Assembly: GCA_040882225.1 (NCBI GenBank)
Contig: JBBEBR010000017.1
Coordinates: forward strand, 124,001-188,000
Length of the DNA stretch: 64,000 bases
Reading direction: 5' to 3'
Origin: Gracilimonas sp040882225
GTDB lineage: Bacteria > Bacteroidota > Rhodothermia > Balneolales > Balneolaceae
Shown: piece after piece, positions 1-8,549 of the stretch
Position numbering within the stretch: position 1 is the first letter of the stretch
Layout: each line of letters starts with the position of its first letter
The notes under the pieces: model-generated
What the model was told of the DNA's origin: nothing
Databases searched by the model: none
What the model saw: the letters and a program-made list of their open reading frames with translations, nothing else
Program-made: the position numbers and the translations under genes

Positions 1-7
1 AGTAGCA

Positions 8-2869
8 ATGAAAGGACTCGGTATGAAAGTAGTTTTGTCGCAATGGGAATTAACGAGCTATAAGAAACAAATAGCTTTTTTGGCATTCTTTTTTTTGCCG
101 GTAATTATTTTTGCTCAAAGCATAAATGAAGCTACAATTAGCGGCCAGGTAATAGATTCCACTTCAAATGAACCGATTTTTGGCGCAAATGTTTTTATAA
201 CGGAATTATCTAAAGGAGATGCTACAGATGCTGACGGAAATTTCAGTGTGAGAGCAGTACCGGCAGGGGTGTACCAGGTGCGGTTTTCTTATTTAAGCTA
301 CAGAACAAAGACAGTTGAAATTGAGGTTGATGCAGGAGAGACATCCGTAGTTAGGGTGGCGCTGGTTCCGGATTTTGTGATGGGAGAAGATATTCAGGTT
401 ATGGCGCAGGCTGCCGGGCAAATATCGGCAATCAAAGATCAGCTTCAATCCAATACCATAGTAAATGTAGTTTCTGCGGAACGTATAAGTGAATTACCGG
501 ATCAGAATGCGGCTGAGTCTATAGGTAGGTTGCCGGGAGTTTCTGTGCAACGTAATGCAGGGGAAGCGCAAAAAATAGTGGTACGCGGCTTGTCTCCTAA
601 ATTTAATTCGATAACTGTGAACGGAGTTCGTATTCCGGGAACCGACGCGAATGATCGCTCTGTAGACTTAAGTTTAATTCCTTCTGATATACTTAGTGGG
701 ATAGAAGTTTTTAAAGCACTCACCCCTGATAAAGATGGAGACGCGGTTGGCGGAACAGTTAATTTATTAGTTCGCAGGGCCCCTTCAGGATTTAAAGGGG
801 ATGTAAGATTACAAACCGGGTACAATGATCTTTATAACGAATTTGGCCAATACAAAGCAAATTTCAACATAAGTAACCGATTTCTGAATAATAAACTGGG
901 TGTACTGCTAACCGGAAGCATTCAGCGTGCTAACCGAAGTTCAGAAACTCTTGAAGCTGATTATACTTATAGGTTAGAGACTAAAAATCTGGAAATTGAA
1001 AATCTCAATCTTGCTGATATCATCGAAACAAGGGACAGGTATGGGGCAAGTCTTTCAATGGATTACAATCTGGAAAACGGCAATTTATTTTTTAGCAGTT
1101 TTTGGGGAAGTACCGACAGAGATGAGCTGAGAAGAAGAAAACGCTATCGTGTCGGTAATGGCAGGGTTGAATATGACCTTCGCGACAGAGAGATCAATAA
1201 TCAAATTTATTCTAATGCATTAAGGGGAGAGCATGATCTGGATTGGTTACAAATCGACTGGCAGGCGGCTCACTCCTATACTCTCACCCGGCAACCCTTT
1301 TCCGTGTATTCCAGATTTCAGGAATTAACTGCCTACAAAGATGGCTTGATTGATGATCAGGGCCCCGAACCTATTCCTGATTTTGCCCGCAATGATCTAA
1401 GTAGAACCTTTTTTCTATATGGAACTTATAACCCTGAACGAGGAACAGACAGAGATTATGTAGGTGAAGTCAACTTCAAAATTCCTTACAAATTATTCTC
1501 GAGTGTAGATGGTTTTGTGAAATTCGGTGGCAAGTACAGAGATAAGAAAAGAGTTCAGGAAAAAGACGAACGACAAACCGGTTTTGGGGTTGTAAGTGAA
1601 ATCGGACAGACGAACCCAGATCTCTATAATTTATATAATGACACTCATATAGCTATGGGTAACTTCATAGATCCTGATTTCAATAAAACAGGTTTTTTAA
1701 ATGGAGAGTACGTTTTTGGGCCGGGCCTGAATTATGGCAAGTTGAATAACTTCTATGAAACATATCAAAATCAATATCAGGTTAACAGGTTTCTGGAACT
1801 TTCTGATTACATAGCTGGCGAATCTATCAGTTCTGCTTATTTAATGACCCAAATACAAATTGGCAGCAAATTAATGATTCTCCCTGGATTCAGGTACGAG
1901 CTTACCGAAACTTTTTACGAAGGAAAGGCGGGTAATTTAACTGGTAATCTCGGCGTAAATGGGGAATTGGTTGATACCACCGGCGGACAAACCTATGGTG
2001 AACTGCTGCCTATGGTTCATTTGAAATATCAAATTACCGATGGGATAGATATCCGTTTTGCAGTAACCAGAACCTTAAGCCGCCCTGACTATTTCAATCT
2101 TGTTCCCTCAGAGATAATTAATGAAGCGGAATTAACTATAAACAGAGGAAACCCTGACATAAAGCATACTACTGTAATGAATTATGATGCTTTTTTATCA
2201 TTCTATAAAAACAGTATCGGGTATTTCTCGGTTGGGGCCTTTTATAAAGAACTGAAAGACATTGATTACATAAAAGTGGGTAGAATTTTTGATCCCGAAA
2301 GTGAATTTAATGGATTTAGGTTAACAGAACCTATAAACGGAGATGAATCGACTGTATATGGTGTGGAATTTGACCTTCAGACTGATCTTCGTTTTTTGCC
2401 CAACCCACTGAACGGTTTCATACTGAATACCAACCTTACTTACATACACTCTGAGACCTTCTTTCCCTTATTACTACAAGGGCCAAGAAGTACAGAGCCG
2501 CCCTATCGTGCTACCTACATCGATACCTCAAGGGCGGGAAAATTACCTGGTCAACCGGATATGGTAGCAAGTGTATCATTAGGCTACGAGAAGGGAGGGT
2601 TTTCCGGTAGACTTTCGTTTTCATACCAAAAGGAGATTCTGGAGCGCGTTGGAGCCGTGCCCGAGGAAGATATTGTAGACGACAGTTATGGTTATTGGGA
2701 TTTAGCTATTAACCAAAAATTCAAAAAAATACCTGACTTCACTTTTTTTGTTAACGTGAATAATCTCACAAATGAATCTGAGAAAACGTACGCTGGTTCT
2801 TCTAATAAATTAGGAAGGAACGAGGTTTTTGGAATAACAGCTGATACTGGTATTAGATATAGATTTTAA
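8..2869 (+). CDS. TonB-dependent outer-membrane receptor
   Basis: This is a 953-residue outer-membrane beta-barrel receptor that probably imports a glycan fragment using TonB energy. Visible in order are a signal segment (hydrophobic stretch ending FAQ, about residues 20-37), a carboxypeptidase-regulatory-like beta-sandwich (about 42-120, with the 'DADGNFSVRAVPAGVYQVRF' type pattern), a plug domain (about 140-260, 'LPGVSVQRNAGEAQKIVVRG') and a long barrel ending in aromatic 'GIRYRF'. The plug resembles the Caulobacter-type TonB receptor subfamily more than SusC, and no SusD follows it. An ATG at 23 is an alternative start, and the frame stays open to the window edge, so the true start may lie further upstream. 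The next gene is only about 60 bases downstream and is probably co-transcribed. The family call is firm; the substrate is inferred from neighbours. Confidence 0.9.
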   Translation: MKGLGMKVVLSQWELTSYKKQIAFLAFFFLPVIIFAQSINEATISGQVIDSTSNEPIFGANVFITELSKGDATDADGNFSVRAVPAGVYQVRFSYLSYRTKTVEIEVDAGETSVVRVALVPDFVMGEDIQVMAQAAGQISAIKDQLQSNTIVNVVSAERISELPDQNAAESIGRLPGVSVQRNAGEAQKIVVRGLSPKFNSITVNGVRIPGTDANDRSVDLSLIPSDILSGIEVFKALTPDKDGDAVGGTVNLLVRRAPSGFKGDVRLQTGYNDLYNEFGQYKANFNISNRFLNNKLGVLLTGSIQRANRSSETLEADYTYRLETKNLEIENLNLADIIETRDRYGASLSMDYNLENGNLFFSSFWGSTDRDELRRRKRYRVGNGRVEYDLRDREINNQIYSNALRGEHDLDWLQIDWQAAHSYTLTRQPFSVYSRFQELTAYKDGLIDDQGPEPIPDFARNDLSRTFFLYGTYNPERGTDRDYVGEVNFKIPYKLFSSVDGFVKFGGKYRDKKRVQEKDERQTGFGVVSEIGQTNPDLYNLYNDTHIAMGNFIDPDFNKTGFLNGEYVFGPGLNYGKLNNFYETYQNQYQVNRFLELSDYIAGESISSAYLMTQIQIGSKLMILPGFRYELTETFYEGKAGNLTGNLGVNGELVDTTGGQTYGELLPMVHLKYQITDGIDIRFAVTRTLSRPDYFNLVPSEIINEAELTINRGNPDIKHTTVMNYDAFLSFYKNSIGYFSVGAFYKELKDIDYIKVGRIFDPESEFNGFRLTEPINGDESTVYGVEFDLQTDLRFLPNPLNGFILNTNLTYIHSETFFPLLLQGPRSTEPPYRATYIDTSRAGKLPGQPDMVASVSLGYEKGGFSGRLSFSYQKEILERVGAVPEEDIVDDSYGYWDLAINQKFKKIPDFTFFVNVNNLTNESEKTYAGSSNKLGRNEVFGITADTGIRYRF

Positions 2870-2932
2870 TTGAAGAATGCACTAACACGCAACAATGCGA
2901 TACAATCAATCCATAAGGCCAAGGAGGCTTAT

Positions 2933-4522
2933 ATGAACATGACGAATACTACTACTACTACTACTAAAATCAGTAAGATGCTGTCACGGTATTTTTTCTG
3001 GTCAGCAAGCATAGCTATTGTTTTGATGGCTACAAGTAATTTCGCTTACGCTCAGCGAACAGTTAATGTGGAATCAGGTCCTGGTACGTTAAATGAAGCT
3101 ATAGCTTCTGATACCACCGATACTGGTGCACGTATAGATTCTAATACAGTATATGTGTTAGAAAGAGATGGCTTCTATTTATTGGAAGGAACCATTCAAA
3201 ACCGTGGATATCATTTATCTATTGTTGCAGAAGATGGTGAGGGTGAAAGGCCACAGTTGGTACCCGCAGTAGGAGATGGAGGTGTTTCAGGACGTCCATT
3301 CCGCCCCCGAGGTGATCTGACTCTTCGCGGTTTATATGTAACCGGTGAAGATGAGGAAGGTGCTTTAAATGGTGACCTTCGCATTATTCGTGTAAGTGAA
3401 AATAATGTGCGGATTATTATTGACGACTGTCATCTTGATAAAGATGGCCAGGCTGCTTTCCGTATCGATAACGCCGGAAACCGTCTTTTCATAACTAATT
3501 CTATTATTAGTAATATAGGGACAACTGCAAGCCCTGATAACGGAAGAGTAATTGATGACCGTGGGAGCCAAATCGATACCTTGGTTATGGAGAATAATTC
3601 CTTCTACAATATTACAAGTAACGTGGTTAAGGATTTTGGTGGCGAAATAAACTACGCCCGAATCAATCACAATACAGCCGTGAATATTGGTAAAAATGGT
3701 GCTTATCAATTAGGAACAGTACTGGATCTTGTTTTTACCAATAATCTTATTATTGACGGTGCTTTCTACGGACGCCCTGCAAATGAAAATGAAGCCTCTC
3801 CTTTATCTGTTGTTGAAGTTGATTCATTGACACCAACTCAATTAGATTCCTTAGGTGCTCCCTCAATAGAGATTAGTAACAACAATATTTACCGATCTGC
3901 TGCATTAAGCGATGCTTACCCAGACACTGTTGTTGAGGCTACTTTTTATAATCCAACATCCGCCGCCTATATCGCTGAAGCTGGTACAGGTGATACAAAT
4001 ATTTCAGAAGAAGTGGAATTTACAGCCGGACCTGCAACTCCTGTAGAGGTTGTAACTTCTTTTTACTCAAGCCCGGGTGCTACCCAGCCTGATATGCCTA
4101 CTGATGGTGAGCCATTTGATTTTGGTTATGCCAACACCTTTGACTCTTATACTGCAGGAACTAACGGCCAACAACTTGGTTCGTTGATTTGGCATGGTGG
4201 CATGACGGTCGGAATTGACGATGAGATTGCTGTTAATTCTCCTGAATCATTTGAGCTACACGGTAACTACCCGAACCCATTCAACCCTACAACTAACGTT
4301 TCTTTCAACCTGCCTCAGGCAGCACAGGTATCTGTAGACGTATTTAGTGTGATTGGACAAAAGGTATTGAGTGTTCCTGCTCAGCAAATGACTTCTGGTG
4401 CAAATCAACACATCATGATCGATGCTTCTGCTCTTACTTCAGGGATGTACATCTATCGGGTAACGGCTAAGACAGCCAACAATACTATGATCAATACCGG
4501 TCGGATGACTCTTATTAAATAA
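2933..4522 (+). CDS. Secreted beta-helix protein with T9SS sorting tail
   Basis: The start at 2933 is set by a strong AAGGAGG at 2921-2927; a TTG at 2870 is in frame but has no such support. The 529-residue product begins with a short Thr run, a membrane-crossing signal peptide (ending AYAQ), then a body of repeated short strands rich in 'NNxI' and 'ISNN' turns typical of right-handed parallel beta-helix proteins (chondroitinase-B/PL6 and pectate-lyase-like folds). It ends with a type-IX secretion sorting domain of about 80 residues (GNYPNPFNPTTN ... GRMTLIK). It should therefore be secreted or cell-surface anchored. It lies directly behind the TonB receptor, where a SusD would be expected. 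It may be a polysaccharide lyase or a binding protein; no catalytic residues can be assigned by eye. The fold call is good; the function is open. Confidence 0.75.
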   Translation: MNMTNTTTTTTKISKMLSRYFFWSASIAIVLMATSNFAYAQRTVNVESGPGTLNEAIASDTTDTGARIDSNTVYVLERDGFYLLEGTIQNRGYHLSIVAEDGEGERPQLVPAVGDGGVSGRPFRPRGDLTLRGLYVTGEDEEGALNGDLRIIRVSENNVRIIIDDCHLDKDGQAAFRIDNAGNRLFITNSIISNIGTTASPDNGRVIDDRGSQIDTLVMENNSFYNITSNVVKDFGGEINYARINHNTAVNIGKNGAYQLGTVLDLVFTNNLIIDGAFYGRPANENEASPLSVVEVDSLTPTQLDSLGAPSIEISNNNIYRSAALSDAYPDTVVEATFYNPTSAAYIAEAGTGDTNISEEVEFTAGPATPVEVVTSFYSSPGATQPDMPTDGEPFDFGYANTFDSYTAGTNGQQLGSLIWHGGMTVGIDDEIAVNSPESFELHGNYPNPFNPTTNVSFNLPQAAQVSVDVFSVIGQKVLSVPAQQMTSGANQHIMIDASALTSGMYIYRVTAKTANNTMINTGRMTLIK

Positions 4523-4539
4523 ATTACATTCAGATCACT

Positions 4540-4563
4540 GGAGAGTTCGTGAAAGAGCTCTCC
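4540..4563 (+). terminator. Rho-independent terminator-like hairpin
   Basis: GGAGAGTTC and GAGCTCTCC form a 9-bp stem with one G-U pair around a 6-base loop, followed by ATTTTAAAA. It lies 18 bases after the beta-helix gene stop and separates it from the downstream lipoprotein gene. The T tract is short, so termination may be partial. Confidence 0.6.
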
Positions 4564-4691
4564 ATTTTAAAACATTACAATAGTCTGAGAGCATATTAGA
4601 TCATCTTTAAAGGGCTCTTAAATCAATAAATGAGAAAGATATTCATTCGCACACTTACGACGGGAAAGGTGCAAAATTATAGAAGAAATCA

Positions 4692-7259
4692 ATGATCATG
4701 TCGAAGAACTCTGTTATCACACGAAGCTTTTTTGGGGTCGTATTAGGGATGTTAGCAACAGCCTGCACTTCGCAAAGTCCACAGCCTATTCAGTTTGAAA
4801 CAGCACCCTATTTCTTTGATATAGGCGCGAATAATTCTGAAGTAGGAGAAGAGGCCTATCTTTTAACGCCTGATTTTCAATACTCGGAAGAAAATGCATA
4901 CGGCTGGCTTTCCAGCAAAGCAAAAACATTTGAACACACCGAATGGGAAAGGTCGCGCGATGCTTTTTTGATTGACGGTGCTTCCAATGAAAAATGGGAA
5001 TTCAAGGCAGATATCCCGGAAGGAGAATGGTGGCTTGCGCTATGGTATGAAGCTGGTTTCGAAGATTCCAGTACCATTCAAATTATGGTAAACGGCGAAA
5101 ACACAACCCCGGAACTTCAGGCCTTCACAGAAGGCGCAGAAGCAAGAGTAGACATTCAGAAAATGTATCGGGTTGTACAGCAGAAAGTAGAAGTTACAGA
5201 TAGCGGGATCACATTTTCTTTAACTGGTGATAAAGATATTGTTCGATTGAACGGCTTTGCCCTTATTCCTGATCCCGGTAGCGCAGAAGAGGAAGAGTTA
5301 CTTCAACTCTCAAACAAAATTAAAGAAGCGGGTACTTTCAATAGTCAGCAGGAGCTGGAGCATATTCTTACCGAATTAGACCAATTGGCGGATCAGGAAG
5401 AGTACCGCAGTTTTACGGCTTACTGGAAACTTCAGGTAGAGCTGCTTCAAAAAGCGGAAAAATATTTTAACTATCGTGGATGGAGTTGGGCAACCGAAGA
5501 AACCGGTTTGGGTTTATTCGATCACTTGCATCAGTCAGTGATGCTCTACGATGGGTTACTGAATCATGAAAATCCTGAAGAAAACCCTCTTTATGAACGA
5601 GCGCTTTGGCATCGTGGCCGGCTTTTACATTGGTTATGGCTGGAACGTGGCACCGAACGTGAAAGTGATGCGGCAAAAAGAGACTTGAAAAAAATATATG
5701 AGCTGCACCCGAACGATGAAATTGTACAGATGTACAACGGATATCAGATAGACAGTCCAGATCCTTTTGATGAAATGCAGAAGCCTGCCAATGCCCCTGA
5801 TTGGGCTTTTGCTCAGTGGGAGGTGATGAATCGCCTGAAGCACATTGTTGACTGGTGGGTTTTAGAACAACAATCAGAAAATGGAGAATTCGGCGGAAAA
5901 TTTGGGGATGACGTGGAAATTCTGAGATTCTGGTCACCTCTTATACTTTCCGGAGATTCAATCGTTTACCGGGGCTGGAAAAAACTGGCAGATGGAGTAT
6001 GGAATAGCAACAAGGTTTATCAAGGTTATGCGAAAAATCCCAGCGACGTAGAGCATTCTTCCGAGTTTATTTCTGATACTGCGCCGCTTATGGTTTTATA
6101 TACTGATGATCCTGTTTATGAAGAACGCCTTGCTTATTCAGCCGATCATTTCAGGAATTTATGGACCGGCTTTAATGAAAATGGCCATCGATTTTTTAAA
6201 TCTTCCTGGTTCAGCTCTACTGAAGTGGAAATGGAGCCACCAAAAAACCGCGATGTTCCCTATACCACACGTGCAACAAAAGCGGTGCGCTACTATGGCT
6301 GGAAATCCAAAGATCCGGAAACATTACAGGCACTGGAAGAATGGGCAGATGCTTGGCTACATGTCTCCCAACGTACTGATAAAGGCAAGCCTAAAGGTAT
6401 AATTCCCGCTTCTATAGAATATCCGAGTGAATCATTTAATGGTGATGAACCTAACTGGTATACAGCTAATATGTTCTGGGATTACTTTGAGTGGAGTGGC
6501 GGCTCTGCTATCCTTGACCAGTTACTTTTTACCTGGACTATAACCGGAGATGAAGATTATTTAGAACCAATTGTTCAGCACCTGGACTTGGTCTCAAAAT
6601 ACAAGGGTAGTTTATCGGCTCCGGTAGATTCATTTGAGCAAGGCTCTGAAGCCTGGGCCGCCCATAAATTAGGAAACAGCAGCGGTTTTTGGGATTTAGT
6701 TGGAACATGGCGCCTGCTTACCGAAAATGGAAACTATGACGAGTTAATTATAGAGCATGGTACACCTTTTATAAAGTACAGGCTCACCGGAAATGAAGAG
6801 CATTTGGTTGAGGGAATTCAACCCTATTTAGAAACCATCAGGTACAATTTCCCCATGCTCACCAGCGAGGCAATACATACCGATCGTGTGCATATTGCCC
6901 CGGGCAATGAACGAGAAGCTGGAATTTTACAAGGTATGATAACAGGTTATGGCATCTCTGAAAGTGCTTCTCCCTACATAGCAATAAGTTGGGAGGAAGC
7001 CAGCCGGGATATCACCTATTTAGTAACAGATAGCGATTCTACAAGGTTAAATATGGATTTGTATTCATTCTCTGAAAAAGAAGAAAATGCGACAATGAGG
7101 CTATGGCAGTTAAAACCGGGGTTCTATAACCTGATAATTACATCAGAAGGCAATCAGGTTAGCAAGGAGGAGATTAAGGTGCGGCGTGGGGGAGACAGGT
7201 TCAGTATTTCCTTGTCAAATCAGAAGCCTGTTAAAGTTGCCATCACCCAGAAAAATTAA
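4692..7259 (+). CDS. Large lipoprotein, candidate carbohydrate-active enzyme of unassigned family
   Basis: This is an 855-residue lipoprotein with lipobox LATAC close to the N-terminus (starts at 4692 or 4698 are both possible). Residues of roughly 30-200 look like a beta-sandwich or malectin-like module ('EGEWWLALWYEAGF ... IQIMVNGENTTPE ... VRLNGFALIPDP'). The remaining ~600 residues are Trp-rich and helical ('GEFGGKFGDDVEILRFWSPL', 'WYTANMFWDYFEWSGGSAIL', 'GSEAWAAHKLGNSSGFWDLV'), consistent with an (alpha/alpha)-toroid such as is found in several glycoside hydrolase and polysaccharide lyase families. I cannot place it in a named family. The repeated Asp/Glu/His/Trp motifs and its place in a uronate/hexosamine operon make it a good enzyme candidate. 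It probably sits in the outer membrane or faces the periplasm. Confidence 0.6.
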   Translation: MIMSKNSVITRSFFGVVLGMLATACTSQSPQPIQFETAPYFFDIGANNSEVGEEAYLLTPDFQYSEENAYGWLSSKAKTFEHTEWERSRDAFLIDGASNEKWEFKADIPEGEWWLALWYEAGFEDSSTIQIMVNGENTTPELQAFTEGAEARVDIQKMYRVVQQKVEVTDSGITFSLTGDKDIVRLNGFALIPDPGSAEEEELLQLSNKIKEAGTFNSQQELEHILTELDQLADQEEYRSFTAYWKLQVELLQKAEKYFNYRGWSWATEETGLGLFDHLHQSVMLYDGLLNHENPEENPLYERALWHRGRLLHWLWLERGTERESDAAKRDLKKIYELHPNDEIVQMYNGYQIDSPDPFDEMQKPANAPDWAFAQWEVMNRLKHIVDWWVLEQQSENGEFGGKFGDDVEILRFWSPLILSGDSIVYRGWKKLADGVWNSNKVYQGYAKNPSDVEHSSEFISDTAPLMVLYTDDPVYEERLAYSADHFRNLWTGFNENGHRFFKSSWFSSTEVEMEPPKNRDVPYTTRATKAVRYYGWKSKDPETLQALEEWADAWLHVSQRTDKGKPKGIIPASIEYPSESFNGDEPNWYTANMFWDYFEWSGGSAILDQLLFTWTITGDEDYLEPIVQHLDLVSKYKGSLSAPVDSFEQGSEAWAAHKLGNSSGFWDLVGTWRLLTENGNYDELIIEHGTPFIKYRLTGNEEHLVEGIQPYLETIRYNFPMLTSEAIHTDRVHIAPGNEREAGILQGMITGYGISESASPYIAISWEEASRDITYLVTDSDSTRLNMDLYSFSEKEENATMRLWQLKPGFYNLIITSEGNQVSKEEIKVRRGGDRFSISLSNQKPVKVAITQKN

Positions 7260-7266
7260 CAAAATA

Positions 7267-8520
7267 ATGGATTCAAAAACTAACTCGGGATTTCTAAAAA
7301 AATTCAAATTATTCATTCTTTCTATTGGCCCTGGCTTATTCATAATCGGTTACAATATTGGTACTGGCAGTGTAACCACTATGGCCGCAACAGGTGCTGA
7401 ATATGGCATGATGCTCGCCTGGCCCTTACTCCTGTCGTGCATATTCACTTATATTTTAATTGTGGTTTTTGGAAAATACACCGTGGTTACAGGAGACACG
7501 GTAATCCACAGTTACAGGAAATACTTTGGTAAACCGGTGGCTTTGTTTGTATTGATTGCTCTACTGTTCAGCGAAGCTGTTTCCAGTATTGGTGTTATGG
7601 CAATAGTTACACAAGTAGTTCAAGAATGGTCGCGGCCTTTAACTGAATCTGGTGAAGGCATTAATCCCATTTATTCAGCGCTGGTTTTCGGAGCTATTTT
7701 ATACGCCCTTTTCTGGAATGGCCGCCAGCGATTTTTTGAGAAAGTGCTTGCCGTTTTTGTGGGTTTGATGGGAGCCAGCTTCCTGCTTACCATGTTTATG
7801 GTTATTCCTGATCCTATAGAAATTATTACCGGATTGGTTCCTAAAATGCCTGAAGATTCAAATGCTTCTCTTTTGATTGCTGGAATGGTTGGTACAACAA
7901 TGGGAGCGGTTATATATGTAGTTCGTTCCATTCTTATAAAAGGAAAAGGGTGGACGTTAAAAGATTTCAAGCTCGAAAAAAGAGATGCCATCATTTCTGC
8001 CAGCTTAATGTTTTTTTTAAGCATAGCTGTGATGGCTTCAGCGGCTGGAACTTTGCATCCGCTGGGTTTGAAAGTAGATAACGCCATCGATATGGTGAAT
8101 TTACTTGAACCACTCGCGGGCAGGTTCGCCCTTTCGATATTTGTAGTAGGGATAGTAGCAGCCGGATTGTCTTCCTTATTTCCGATTATAATTTTAGCTC
8201 CCTGGTTAATTGCAGATTATAAAAATGAAATAGCCGACATGCAGTCATCGTCTGCGCGCTGGATGGTTTTTGGTGTGCTCTCACTCGGCTTGATAGTTCC
8301 CATATTTGGAGGAAGGCCTGTACTTGTTATGATTGCCTCCCAAGCATTTATAACTGTGGTAACCCCGCTTGTAATCGGGCTGATGCTCATTCTGTTAAAT
8401 AGAAAATCACTGATGGGTGAACATGCTTTAAGTACATTTAAAAATATACTGGTAGGGGTAACCCTGCTCTTTTCCATAGCTATGGCTTTGCTTGGCATTA
8501 TTGGAATACTTGGTTTATAA
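7267..8520 (+). CDS. Nramp-fold transporter lacking canonical metal-site motifs
   Basis: The start is placed at the ATG at 7267, 7 bases after the previous stop; the longer reading frame from 7186 overlaps the upstream gene and adds a hydrophilic, gene-shadow-like extension. The 417-residue product has about 11 membrane segments and aligns over TM1 with Nramp metal transporters (GPGLFIIGY...GAEYGM against the usual GPGF...GSQYGY). The DPGN motif that binds metal in TM1 reads GTGS here. In the segment that aligns with TM6, MPHN reads GAVI. A metal-transport role is therefore doubtful. It lies between a carbohydrate-enzyme candidate and beta-glucuronidase, so an organic solute is plausible. The family fold is fairly sure; the substrate is unknown. 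Confidence 0.75.
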   Translation: MDSKTNSGFLKKFKLFILSIGPGLFIIGYNIGTGSVTTMAATGAEYGMMLAWPLLLSCIFTYILIVVFGKYTVVTGDTVIHSYRKYFGKPVALFVLIALLFSEAVSSIGVMAIVTQVVQEWSRPLTESGEGINPIYSALVFGAILYALFWNGRQRFFEKVLAVFVGLMGASFLLTMFMVIPDPIEIITGLVPKMPEDSNASLLIAGMVGTTMGAVIYVVRSILIKGKGWTLKDFKLEKRDAIISASLMFFLSIAVMASAAGTLHPLGLKVDNAIDMVNLLEPLAGRFALSIFVVGIVAAGLSSLFPIIILAPWLIADYKNEIADMQSSSARWMVFGVLSLGLIVPIFGGRPVLVMIASQAFITVVTPLVIGLMLILLNRKSLMGEHALSTFKNILVGVTLLFSIAMALLGIIGILGL

Positions 8521-8549
8521 AATGAATTTTAAATTTTTAGATAAGGAAT

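Noticed and set aside
2945..2966. ACT trinucleotide run coding for Thr as a phase-variation switch
   Set aside because: Changes in a 3-base repeat cannot shift the frame; it only alters the length of a Thr run before the signal peptide.
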